This document shows, piece after piece, positions 53,670 through 64,000 of a DNA stretch of 64,000 bases. Within the stretch, counting starts at the first letter, position 1. Every line of letters starts with the position of its first letter. The stretch comes from Onchocerca volvulus. Lineage: Eukaryota > Nematoda > Chromadorea > Rhabditida > Onchocercidae. Where the stretch lies: positions 24,147,097-24,211,096 of the forward strand of contig HG738138.1 in the NCBI GenBank assembly GCA_000499405.2, read 5' to 3'. Position numbers and translations under genes: made by a program. The notes beneath the pieces are model-generated. The model did no database searches. It saw only the letters and a program-made list of their open reading frames with translations, and was not told where the DNA came from.

Positions 53670-56600
53670 CTATAAGTTTAGCAAAATAGTTCGTGGATCT
53701 TCAACTGCAGTCTTAATCTTTCGCAAAAAAGTAACTGCTTCGCGACCATCAATTAATCTAAAAAAAAAAAAGAAAAAAAAAAAGAAAATGAAATGTTTAG
53801 CAAAAATAATTATATTGTTATATCAAACCAATAAAATTTCACGTTAGATTTAATAAAAAATTGTCTTGAATAAACTTTGAAAATAAGGAAGTATTACCTA
53901 TGATCGTATGTCAGGGCTATATTCATCATCGGACGTATTTCAACTTTTCCATCTATTGCTACCGGTCGATCAAATATGCCATGCATCCCAAGAATTGCCG
54001 ATTGTGGTGGATTGATGATTGGTGTTCCAGACACTGAACCAAAAACGCCACCGTTACTGATTGTGAATGTTCCACCTTCCATATCTTCGATTGCAAGCTT
54101 TCCGTCTCGAGCATAAAAACAAATGTAAAATTCGGTAAACTACTTGTAAATTGAAATCCTAAAATGTTTAACGAAATTCAATAATATTCTTCTAGTCTCT
54201 TATCCCATTACCTTATTTCTCTATTGTTCTATTCTTTTCCTTGGTTATTTTTTTCATTTGTACTTCAAAGCCTACCTTTATTGGAAACAAAGAGAAAAAT
54301 ATATTGGTATTCTCAATCAATCAGGGCTTACATTTAATCAATATAAGGTGGATTACTAAAATTTTACAAATTTCTTCCAGTCTTTTCTTCCCATTTTTTA
54401 TAAAATTATATAAAAAACTAAGTATTGGCAAATAATAAGAAAGATGAAAATATACAATTGCATATGAAAATAGCTCCCTCCATTCATAATTTTCAAAATA
54501 TGTAAAAAACTAAAAAACTATAAAAACTAGAAAAGTACTTTAATTGCATATTCATTCAATGTCTGCTCAATGGTTGCGTAGTCCATCGTTTCAACGTTGC
54601 GTAAAACAGGAACTACTAGACCTTTTGGTGTAGCGACTGCAACTGATACATCGATATAATGCCGATACAATATCTCGCCTTCATCGATTACTAAAATAAA
54701 ATTGTCAGTTTTTTTCTACTAATCATTTTATCAATACTTTCATAATTACTAACTGATTTAATGCTGAAACTTTTTCTTTGCATTGATAAGAACAAATGAA
54801 ACATTCAATAGAAAAATAACAATATGAATTCGGGAATTAGACAATGGAAAAATTTATGAATTATACAATGGGAACTACAAAAATTCATGAATTAGAAATG
54901 AAGACGGATAGTGGCATAATTCGAATAAGATCGAAATAAATATCTAGACAATTAGATCAAAAATTTGAGTCTTAAAATAAAACTGAATGACTTAATATGA
55001 GTTTCCAAACATCAAATAAAAAACTCACCAGCATTAACGGTGGGAAATTCTTGCAACGCATAAGCACTTGCTCGAATAAATGGCGACATCAGTCCAATTT
55101 TAATGCCGTATTTTGCAATAAATTCTTTTTGATAACGTTTCCTCATTTCCATTATACTGCTGAAAATTTAATTTTGCTAATTTAAACCTTCAAGTCTAAT
55201 TTAATCGTCCAAGAGAGCTTGTAATTACCTCAAAATGTTCAAAGTTCATTATCAATGCCATGAATGGAGACTTTTCGAAGAGAATTAGGAGACTTAATTT
55301 TCTGGATTTTTTTCATTAGCTATACATGAATTTTTCATCCAGATTATTCAATAAATTATTTAACAATAAAACTATTTGAAAAATACCCCAAAAAAAATAA
55401 AGTATAAAAAACACCTCATATCTACTTCATTGAAAGTAGTAAGCATGGCGTAAGTATTCTGAGCATCTTTTAATCGTTGTGCTATTCTTAAACGCATTCG
55501 ATTCATTTTCACACGTGTCTCATTTCTTGAACCAGTAAAGAGACTCTGATCAGTGACTGATGGGACTTTCTCTACTGGCTTCGGCTGAGGAGGAACAGAC
55601 GATGGAGAAGAGGGAGTTGCAATTTTCGATGGAGGTGTAGGAGTAACCAGCTTTTCTAAAATAAATCTCGGGTGTCAATTGGAATGCCATTTCACGCAGT
55701 TTATTTGTTTTTCTAAAATTTCTCTTCGAATCATTGCAATTGTTTGAATTTAAATTAAGAAAAGCTGAAAATATTACAAGTATAGCTCCTCACCTACTGA
55801 ACTAGGTGATGCTGATGATGTCTGCACCGATTCTCTCTTTGGCGATGGTGGAGAAACAGTTTCCTGTTCCACTGGTTTTTTCGCTTCCTCAGCAATTTTG
55901 GTAGGTGTTTCTGAAAACACAACTGTCTTGCAGTACTCGCAATCTTTTAGAAATATCTCACAATTAATGTGCAAACAGCAGTTATTAAAGATGAAAAATC
56001 TATAACTGTCATTCTATAAGAATAGCAAAACTTTAAGTTTAGTGGAATTTATTACCTGCCTTTTATGATTGGAACATGAATCTGGGTATCTTTCAAGAAA
56101 TTATTGAAGTAGCAGAAATGCAGTGTTTGAAAAAAAAAAACGTAACTACAAATCTCTAAAAATGAAGCACGATTTACCTCCTCCAACTTCCAGTTTATAC
56201 AATTTCTGATGTGCAGTTACTCGACCACCATCTTCTATTAGAAGTTCAACTATTGTTCCTGAATGTGGAGCTGGTACTTCTACTGTTGTCTGAAAGTTAT
56301 CACTCGAATACTTTATATTAATAACTATTTTTTTACTAAAGCAATATGCTTATATTTCGGATAAAAATAACTTGGAAAGAGAGTAAACCTTATCAGTCTC
56401 TATTTCAGCGATCAACTCATCTCGATTGATAAAATCACCCTTTTCTGAAATCAATCATGTTCTAAAAATTATTTCGAAATTAATAAATTAAGGATATAAT
56501 AGCCTATGACCCATGAATTATTTTACATGAGAAAATAATAAATACATCAAGTGATTTAACTGGAAGCAATGAATTAATAAGAGAAGAAATTAGAAGAAAA

Positions 56601-57958
56601 AAATCAATTTTTATTTGAAAACTAACGTTTCAACCATCTTATGTCACCTTCAGATATCGATTCTGCGAAAGCAGGTCCTTCTACTTCTATGATATCAGCA
56701 CCTGGAATCCAATTCACTAATTTAGATACCAAATTCATTAAAATATTAAAAACTGCGTCGAAAAAGATAGGCTATTCAACAGTTACTTTTCTGATCTCCT
56801 AACAAATCTGATTTTAATGAAAGCTATAAAAAACGAACGATATGGCTGGCTCGTATGCAATCGTCCAACCATATCAAAATAATAAAACGACCAGTTTTGT
56901 TGAATCAATAATTGTGGAGCAGTAAAATATTTTTGGCATGATGAAATGCGTAAGTTGCTGAGCAATAACTTTTTACCCTTTGGCTGAAAACACTGTATGT
57001 AACATCAGCAGAATCAAGACTGATTAATTAATGCAGCTCTAGGATTGCATGATCAATCGATACAACTCTTTCGCTAACAACAATGTATTGAATATTGTTT
57101 TGTGGTAGAAGTTAATGAGATTCTCTGGCCGAGTATTTTGTTTAATCTGCTTTTTAGTTAGGATATTAATAATTGGGAGCATTTTACTAAAATCGATCAA
57201 ATACCTCTCCCTAGCTTTTTTTAAGCCTCCTACATGCTTCTTCAGTTTAATATAATTCAACTGTATAACATTGATCAGTACAAAACAGTTGAATTTAGAT
57301 CTACTACAGGTACCTTTAATTTTAATTGTTTCATTAGCTATGGACGTAAAAAATGTGAAAGAAGTGGTAGATAGAAAAAAGAAATACTGCTATTTCGAAA
57401 TATGAAAAGTAAGCATAAAATATGGTAAAAAAGAAAAAAACTTGAATTGCACTTAAATAAATGGAAGAAAGATCTTAACATGGTTATTGCAAAAGCAGCT
57501 AATAATTGCTAGGAAATCCTAAATAAATTTCTTTTTTTTTTTTTTTTTTTTTTGAAGTTATGATTGCCTTTTGAAATTAAATGCTATTATTCTCCTAGAA
57601 CGTCTTTATCATGGTCTTCCATCTTTTCCATTATCGATTTTTTTAAACTACTAACAACTAAGAGATGAAAGAAAACGATTAAATCCTTTCTTAGAGGTTG
57701 AAGCACTACCATATCAAAATCTAAACATGATCTATAATTGTCCAAAGAAATGTAACTACACAGTCCACATTATCTTTTTTATCTAATCTTTTGAAATAGT
57801 AATATCATTCCGTGGTTTTATTTTTGTTCTAGATTAGATTATACATATATATTTATACATACATATATATAGATTAAACTAAATGATAACAAAATGATGA
57901 AAATTGCAACCTGATTCAGTAGTACACGATTGTACGAAGAAATGGCACGGCGCAACAT
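53670..57958 (-). CDS. dlst-1: Dihydrolipoyllysine-residue succinyltransferase (E2 of 2-oxoglutarate dehydrogenase)
   Basis: E2 core of the mitochondrial 2-oxoglutarate dehydrogenase complex; it transfers the succinyl group from lipoate to CoA in the TCA cycle. Eleven exons. ATG 57958 ([16 protein letters not shown]) and exon 56839-56983 form the mitochondrial presequence. The lipoyl domain follows: [20 protein letters not shown] (56.7/56.4 kb), EIETDKTTVEVP with the lipoyl lysine in ETDK, and [20 protein letters not shown] (56.2 kb). A Pro/Ser linker is encoded at 55.9 and 55.6 kb. The catalytic domain runs from [20 protein letters not shown] through [72 protein letters not shown] and the active-site [18 protein letters not shown] (H-x3-D-G, split between the last two exons). 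The stop is at 53670. As in animal DLST, no peripheral-subunit-binding domain is present. A TTTTTGCAG about 60 nt upstream of the ATG could accept a spliced leader. Confidence 0.98.
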
Positions 57959-60276
57959 GGATTGACCCTTTATTTGACAAAATGTTTGCAGCAAATAAAA
58001 TATTACTGAGGTCAAAACCTGCAAAAAAATAAAATTTTGAGCATTAAATATTGCAGCAAATGCAAATTAACTTGCAATAAATTTAATTAATTCCGCGCGA
58101 ATTCCTTAAACGACAACAACACGTGACATTTATAAATTATCACAAGACATTGCAAAACAAAATTATCATTTCACATTTTAACGGTTCAAAAGATCGGCTG
58201 AGCAGTTTGGTTTGTAAACAGAATTTCTCGCTGATGTCTATTTAACATCGAAAAAAAAAAAAAAAAAAAAAAGACTTGTTTGTATAAGCGATAGTGTTCG
58301 TAGTATGAATATTATTCATAATGTCCTTTGAATTTTTCTGATATATATGAAATACTAATGTAATCATATTTATTTGAATTGAAAATAATGCCAATGGCAT
58401 AAATACTGGCAGTAAAATTTCTAGCAAATTAAAGAATAGTTTTCCTAAAATATATAAAGATCTTACATGAAATAAATAATATATCAAATAAAATATATCG
58501 TTTCTGAACTTTTTCAAAAATATTTAAATGAATCGAATTTTTTCATCAAACCAAATTTCATGAAATTAAATGAAAATCTTATATTTCTAGCAAATTCAAA
58601 TGTTTGATTTAGAAAAATTTCCAAATTATTTATAGTCTCAAATTAATACATGATAATTATGATTTGACCAATTTATGTTTTTTTCTTTTTCTTTTTTTAA
58701 ATATACATATCGAATGAAACATAACATGGGAACATAACAACATCGAAATTATTAGCAGTAAAGATCATAATAGCTTTTATCACTTTTATATAAATACATT
58801 AATAGTTCATATTATAAAGCTATAATTAGAAGTAAAAAAGACTTCTGGAAAATGAATTTTAACAGAATTTCATGTACCGAAAATAATTTTTCATCAATAA
58901 ATTGATTTCTGGACAATTTTAGTTTGATAATGAGAAAGTAATTAAATTCAAACAATTAAAAAACATTAAAATGATTATACGCTGCTACGTGAAGGAAGAA
59001 GAGTTACGTCGCCATTTTTTCAATAACAACTGTTCATTTTTAGAGTACACAATACACTAAAAATAAAAAACCAGCAACATACGAAATCAACGAACTCTAA
59101 TTTTCAATCTCTTTGTTCCGTCCAACCTATCATCGTCGCAGAATGTCACCTTATTATTTTTTAAAATGAACTAGAAATTCAAATCACTTAATGAATTGTC
59201 GGGTCATACAACGTATTCTCGATCATATGATTGATCTTGATTGATCGATAAGATTATTTGCTATTATTACATCCCAAGATTGTATTCCTTTTTAACAAAA
59301 TTGAAGTAAAAATTTACAGAACATTTCACTGAATCCAACGAATTTTTTATCTATCAAAATTTGAAAATTGTGGTTTTTAACAAGAATTGAATATTAACTA
59401 TGACTTTTTTTCTTTTCAATCCATAAAATTTACAACATACTTTTTTAACTTATAGAAATCACTCAAATTTTAAAAATATTTCAATATGACCGGAAAAGCG
59501 GCGGTTAAGTGAAGAATTTTCGAGAAATGAGAAAAGAATTCTTAATCTGAAAGAATATAACGATCATTGAAGATAAAGATTTTCCTTGACATCATATTTC
59601 CCTTTTCTGAAACATTTTTTCTTCACCCTAAATTTTCATTCATAATCGTTTGTTACTTTTTCATTTTATTACCGTAAAAGAGGAGATAATTTGTGGTTAA
59701 ATAATAAGAAAGCTGATAATAGTTGACAACATTTTGTGAGCAAATGCAAATGAAGGACAAAGAAACATTCGTTCGACGAGGTGATCACATGATTACGAAG
59801 TATTGTAGCTGCTTCAATAATTAGCAAAATCTAATATCATCGATATAGTTAGTTCCAGAAAGAACACAATGTTTAACAATGGGTTGACTATTTTTTTGAA
59901 TTATTTCATGTAATTTTCGATGTTTTTTTCTGTAAGGTTTAAAATCAAGAAGTAAATATCAGGATATGTAATACTTGTTTTCCTATCAAAGAAATTTAGA
60001 TACTCTTTCTTTTTCTCTGAAACGTGAAAAAAAAAAAAAAAGAGGGAAACTTCATGAAAAGTTTATTTATATGTGCAATGATATAACAACAATATATTAC
60101 TTATAATCGGTTCATATTTCTATCAAAAAACATAAAGCAATCATAAATCGTAGAATTAATCTTTCAAATCACATAATTTTAGTTGTCTACTTCAATTCTC
60201 CGTTGTAATACATCTTGAATTCCTTTATCGACATCTCTCTTACGAACTTGATGCTAGAAAAATTATTGAGAATTCC
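57959..60276. promoter_or_regulatory. DLST upstream region and SDR 3' flank
   Basis: 2.3 kb, AT rich. It contains a CACGTG E-box at 58120-58125, about 160 nt upstream of the DLST ATG, a T/A run at 58250-58272 and a dense set of GATC/ATCGAT-like words at 59219-59255. Two short open stretches (plus 59742-59825; minus about 59088-59170) have no splice partners. Confidence 0.4.
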
Positions 60277-63200
60277 TCACCAAAGCCATGAAAACCAACT
60301 TGTGCCAGCTTTTAACTCTTGTGTTGCACCTTTATCTTGGGATTTTAATTTTTTTAGATCTTGCTGAAGACGTTTCAGATGAACATCTGTTTCTGTCCAT
60401 TTAGCACTTGTTAGCCACAACTTATTGAGGATTTTCTCATCCGATGTTAATTGATGCCATGGCAATTCGGTCCTAATTGAACTAAAATTTTTGCATTAAA
60501 AGTTTATGAAAACAAGAGAAACATGTCTGATTGTATGCTATTGGGCACTGGTTCTTCCTCTTCATTTTAATGAAAATTAGGCGTAGAATGCAAAGATAAG
60601 TTGAAGTTAAATAAAAAGAGAATGCAAGAAAAAACAGGTATGCGAAACAAAATCTTTTCAAATTTTAGAAATTAATGTGACAAGACTAACTTGATGAAAA
60701 TCCCATTCATGTCCTTCGTTTTTTCATCCGCAAGTGCATATAATACTGGGCGAATGGCATCACTGACCGACTGTGCAGCAACAAGTCCATAAACCCATCT
60801 ATAAAATCGCATTTTTTTTGAAAAGAGGTTAAATGACTAAAACAGCCCTTTCAAATTTATTTCAAATTTGTAACTAATTTCATCAAAAAAAAAAAAAAAT
60901 CACCTTTTTAGAGATTTACACCATCGTACAAAAAATATTCGTTTATCATCTCCTTCCAAACGATAAAATAAATCAGTTTTCGTATTGCCTGGATCAACCA
61001 TCATAATTCGTAAGTTTGTATCTAGAATAAAATCATTAATTTGAAAGGGACTAAATCATCTAAAAAATGGAACAAAACAATGGTTGTAAAAATTTTTTTG
61101 TTCAAATGGCCAAAATTAATTGTCTAATACAGACAGTTAATTCTGTTCTACCTAATAGACTATCAAGTTCAATGTAATTCCACCAAATTAATAACTACTT
61201 TTCATTTGAGAACAAGTAGGGAGCAGCAGAAAATATAAATTTCTAATTTCAGAAAAAGTAAAATCTTTAATTAATTTTCTTAAAAAACCAACCTTTGACT
61301 TTCTCTGACAAGGATTTCACAAAAAGAGTCAAAGCAAGTTTACTTTGATAATAAGCATCCTTTTTTGCTTTCTCAGGAGATTTTTCCCACTTCGCTAAGT
61401 CCACTGAATTTAAGTCATCAAAATTTAACTCGTCTCTGGAAAAAAAACTACGACATTTAATATTATTTAAATGAAAAAAAAGAAAACAAAAGTTTTTTAT
61501 GTGAAATTCCAACGAAATATCAAATGAAATTAAAATTTTAAAGGATAAAATCGAAATTTACAGGCTTAGATCTGAAGTATTCAAAAATACGAGGCGAGCC
61601 GGAGTTGATTGCTTCCTCAGCCGATCATATAGTAATGATGTTAACAAAAATGGTCCCAAATAATTCGTCGCAAATGTACGCTCAATGTGATGCTGCATAA
61701 AAAATTATATATAATAGTTCATCAGAATATAAGACATAATGTCTCTATGTAAAACATTTGCAATAAAAAGGACTCTTTAAAGGAGTTCAAGTTCCATTTT
61801 CGTCAAATCATTTTATTTATTTTACAATCGAAAGAAGATTTATTTTAATTAGAATATGAGTCACTTACCATTTATTTCCAATATAATTTAGTACGACTCC
61901 ACGATCGCAATCTTAATTGTCGACGAAAATTTAAATTTAAAATAAAGTGGAAATTACTACGAAATTTTAATGGAGAAAAATTATTCTTTCTGAATATCAT
62001 TAACCTTATTCGTTTGTCGAGTAGATTCTGCGGTAGCAGCACTGTATACTACACCATCGATTTGTTCGATATTCCCTTTACCTACAAAGAAAAACCTAAG
62101 GACAAACAGAAAGTTTAGGGTACTTTTTTTTTCCATTGCTTGTTATGCGGCAATCATTTGTTGTCTTGCGAAATATTATTTTCATTTAAACTTTCTACTT
62201 CTTTTTTTCGATAATTTGATTAAAGAAAACTAGAAATACATTACAAGATCAAAAAATCTTACCTGTATTAAGTTTGAGAACAAATTCTCGTATTGAGTCA
62301 AAGTCTTCCAAATTTAAACGTCTACAATAGATCTCCATATTTTTCGTTGTTATTACTAAGTTTCGTCGAGCTTCAATGCATTTACGATTATTCCTATAAA
62401 ATTGTTTGACTAAAAATGTAAACTATCATCTTATTATCTTCACTGATGAATTTCTGGATATCAACACACTTTTTAAATGTTATTAAATAATGGCTTCATT
62501 ACCAGATTAATATGAATGTTTTTGATATGATGCCTGAGTCTAAAATTTTAAAAATTCTTGAGGAACATTCTAAAAATATGTAATTTCATTTCATAATTAC
62601 ATTACTAAAAATTGACATATAATCGTTACCTACAAGCCATAATTACTTTTGCTCTTCGCATCGCCAATTCTTTAGCTGTTTCTTTGCCAATACCAGATGA
62701 AGCACCCACAACAATATACGTTTTATTCGTCAAATCATGGTCAAATTTGTAATCATCTTGTGGTTTGCCATGACTGGAATTAAGCAAATTAACATTTGAA
62801 TTAAATTAAATTGAAAAAAAAATATTAGAAAACAATTATCATAACTTCGATTAGGACAACTTAAATAGGATTAAGCAACATATATTTATAGGGGATAAAG
62901 CTTATATCGATTGATTAATACTCATTTCCAATTTATAAAATTTTATTTTGAGCATAAAAAAATAATTAAGAAAAAGAACTATCTAAACTTTTCATTCCTA
63001 TCTTTATTCTCGTTTTACATTCAATAGTTCCTATGTAATATTTCAAATGGCTATCATAAGCATTAATAATAACATAATGAATAGAATTAGATAAAATAAA
63101 TAAAATTCTTCATTTGAAATTTTTACTCGAACATTTTTCACTTTTAATATATCTTTCGCATTTATACAATGAAATTTTCCATTAAAATAATCTTTGAAAT

Positions 63201-63427
63201 GAAAAATATTTAGAACAACAATATTTCGTCGAAATATTTGAATAACAATTTAATATTTCAATCTTCCCATTTTTAACCTTAACAGGGAAAATATATATAT
63301 ATATTTAAAAAGAAAAAAGAAAAACATACAAATAACTATAGTAAGCTCCACTAACACCTGCACTTGCGGCAAGTACCGCCATCCATCCTTTTGATACCCT
63401 TGTTTTCATCCATTTTGAAGTAAACAT
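60277..63427 (-). CDS. Membrane-anchored short-chain dehydrogenase/reductase (retinol dehydrogenase-like), degenerate motifs
   Basis: SDR of the RDH11-14/DHRS type. Exons: 63330-63427, about 62634-62774, about 62267-62394, about 62005-62084, about 61563-61694, about 61291-61439, about 60903-61021, about 60690-60797 and 60277-60470; about 330 aa. The N-terminus has a signal anchor (GWMAVLAASAGVSGAYYSYF). The Rossmann motif reads YIVVGASSGIGKETA, where the family has TGxxxGIG, so the leading Thr is Val. The usual NNAG is replaced by VYSAA (DGVVYSAATAES). The catalytic residues are kept: Asn in ATNYLGPFLLTSLL, a Ser/Thr in FLNTSDLSL, and Tyr-x3-Lys in AYYQSKLALTLF. MMVDPGNTKTDL matches the family's PG-T motif. 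Two in-frame ATGs are possible, 63427 and 63409; the first lies 8 nt after TTTTTTGTAG, a likely trans-splice acceptor. Confidence 0.9.
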
Positions 63428-64000
63428 TAATACTTCTACAAAAAATACTTTGCTAAATTTGAGTATTCAATTTTTCAATTATCTCATTTTTCTAATTTTT
63501 CAGTTCTGACCCAAGCATTGAAATTTGTATAACTTCATCCAAGATGATCAGAAACGATGTTGTAGATAACTAATTTCATCATTTATTCGGAGAACATGAA
63601 GCATTGATGTTCTTCTCAATTCACTTTGTAAAGTAATGAGCAATTAGACTCAAAGCTGTCAATACGTAGATGACAAAACATTTTTTAGGTCTTTTGTAAA
63701 TATCAATTAGCCACCTTCTATCATTTATATTGATCAAATTTTTCAGAAGCAGAACATTAACTTACTTATTTTAATTTAAACAGATGAACATCGCCAGGCA
63801 ATACTGTTTTTTAGGAAAATAAAAAAATAAAAAAAAGCTCAACAGATGAACCAGCAAAAGAGGAAAATAACAATTATAGAAAATAACTGCCCAAATGTAA
63901 ATCAAATCAGTTGAATATGGCATACATAAACATTAACAGGAATTAAATATATTAAGAATGATGGAAAGTTCTTGATATCCAAAGTAATCATGATAATCGC
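63428..64000. other. Right-edge flank upstream of the SDR gene
   Basis: AT-rich sequence upstream of the SDR start, including the acceptor at 63436-63438. No exon of a further gene is recognised before the window ends. Confidence 0.5.

Noticed and set aside
59742..59825. Plus-strand short ORF (begins MQMKDKETFVRR)
   Set aside because: Only 27 codons, no splice partners or family match.
60183..60256. Protein-like stretch after a TTTTCTAG acceptor downstream of the SDR stop
   Set aside because: Joining it to the SDR would require an intron of about 27 nt or a phase change; two frames are open across it, so it is probably 3' UTR.

Overview
The window is about 72% A+T and holds intron-dense, conserved eukaryotic genes. 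Typical exons are 50-230 nt, introns run from about 100 nt to 1.6 kb, and donors are GT with acceptors of the TTTCAG type. Many start codons lie within 0-20 nt of a strong splice-acceptor sequence, as expected where a spliced leader is trans-spliced onto mRNAs. Together with the protein families this points to a nematode nuclear chromosome. A parasitic clade III (filarial or spirurid) species is my best guess, but that is inference. There is no bacterial operon structure, tRNA, rRNA or CRISPR array.

Layout. 59-996 (+): three C-terminal exons of an unrecognised gene cut by the left edge. 2423-5546 (-): RBM4/Lark-like RNA-binding protein (RRM plus CCHC knuckle). 6307-8824 (-): DPY-30, with an intron carrying transposon-like sequence. 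10568-29641 (+): a giant gene for the bridge-like lipid transfer protein BLTP2 (KIAA0100/Hobbit). 29985-31870 (-): mitochondrial ribosomal protein uS2m. 33938-40574 (-): NAA35/MAK10, auxiliary subunit of the NatC N-terminal acetyltransferase. 41460-41982 (-): a small unrecognised multi-exon gene. 42505-44799 (-): BRMS1/SDS3-family subunit of the SIN3-HDAC complex. 44800-49027: a repeat-rich gene desert with two minisatellites and a long GAT microsatellite. 49028-52326 (-): TREX-like DEDDh 3'-5' exonuclease with a large insertion. 53670-57958 (-): DLST, the E2 subunit of 2-oxoglutarate dehydrogenase. 60277-63427 (-): membrane-anchored short-chain dehydrogenase with degenerate cofactor motifs.

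The genes do not form one pathway. Two act on chromatin (DPY-30 in COMPASS/MLL H3K4 methylation, BRMS1/SDS3 in HDAC co-repression), two in mitochondria (uS2m, DLST), and the rest in RNA binding, ER-plasma membrane lipid transfer, protein N-acetylation, DNA 3'-end degradation and redox metabolism. From uS2m to the right edge every gene is on the minus strand. BRMS1, the small unknown gene and NAA35 lie close enough that a nematode operon is possible but unproven.

Most exons were found by reading both strands for splice sites joining conserved motifs. Exon borders given as exact were worked out by hand; others are approximate. The most unusual items are the 8 x 31-bp minisatellite just upstream of the BRMS1 start, a perfect 22-bp intronic hairpin in BLTP2, the TREX insertion, the SDR without its usual cofactor motifs, and two unrecognised genes assembled from short exons.
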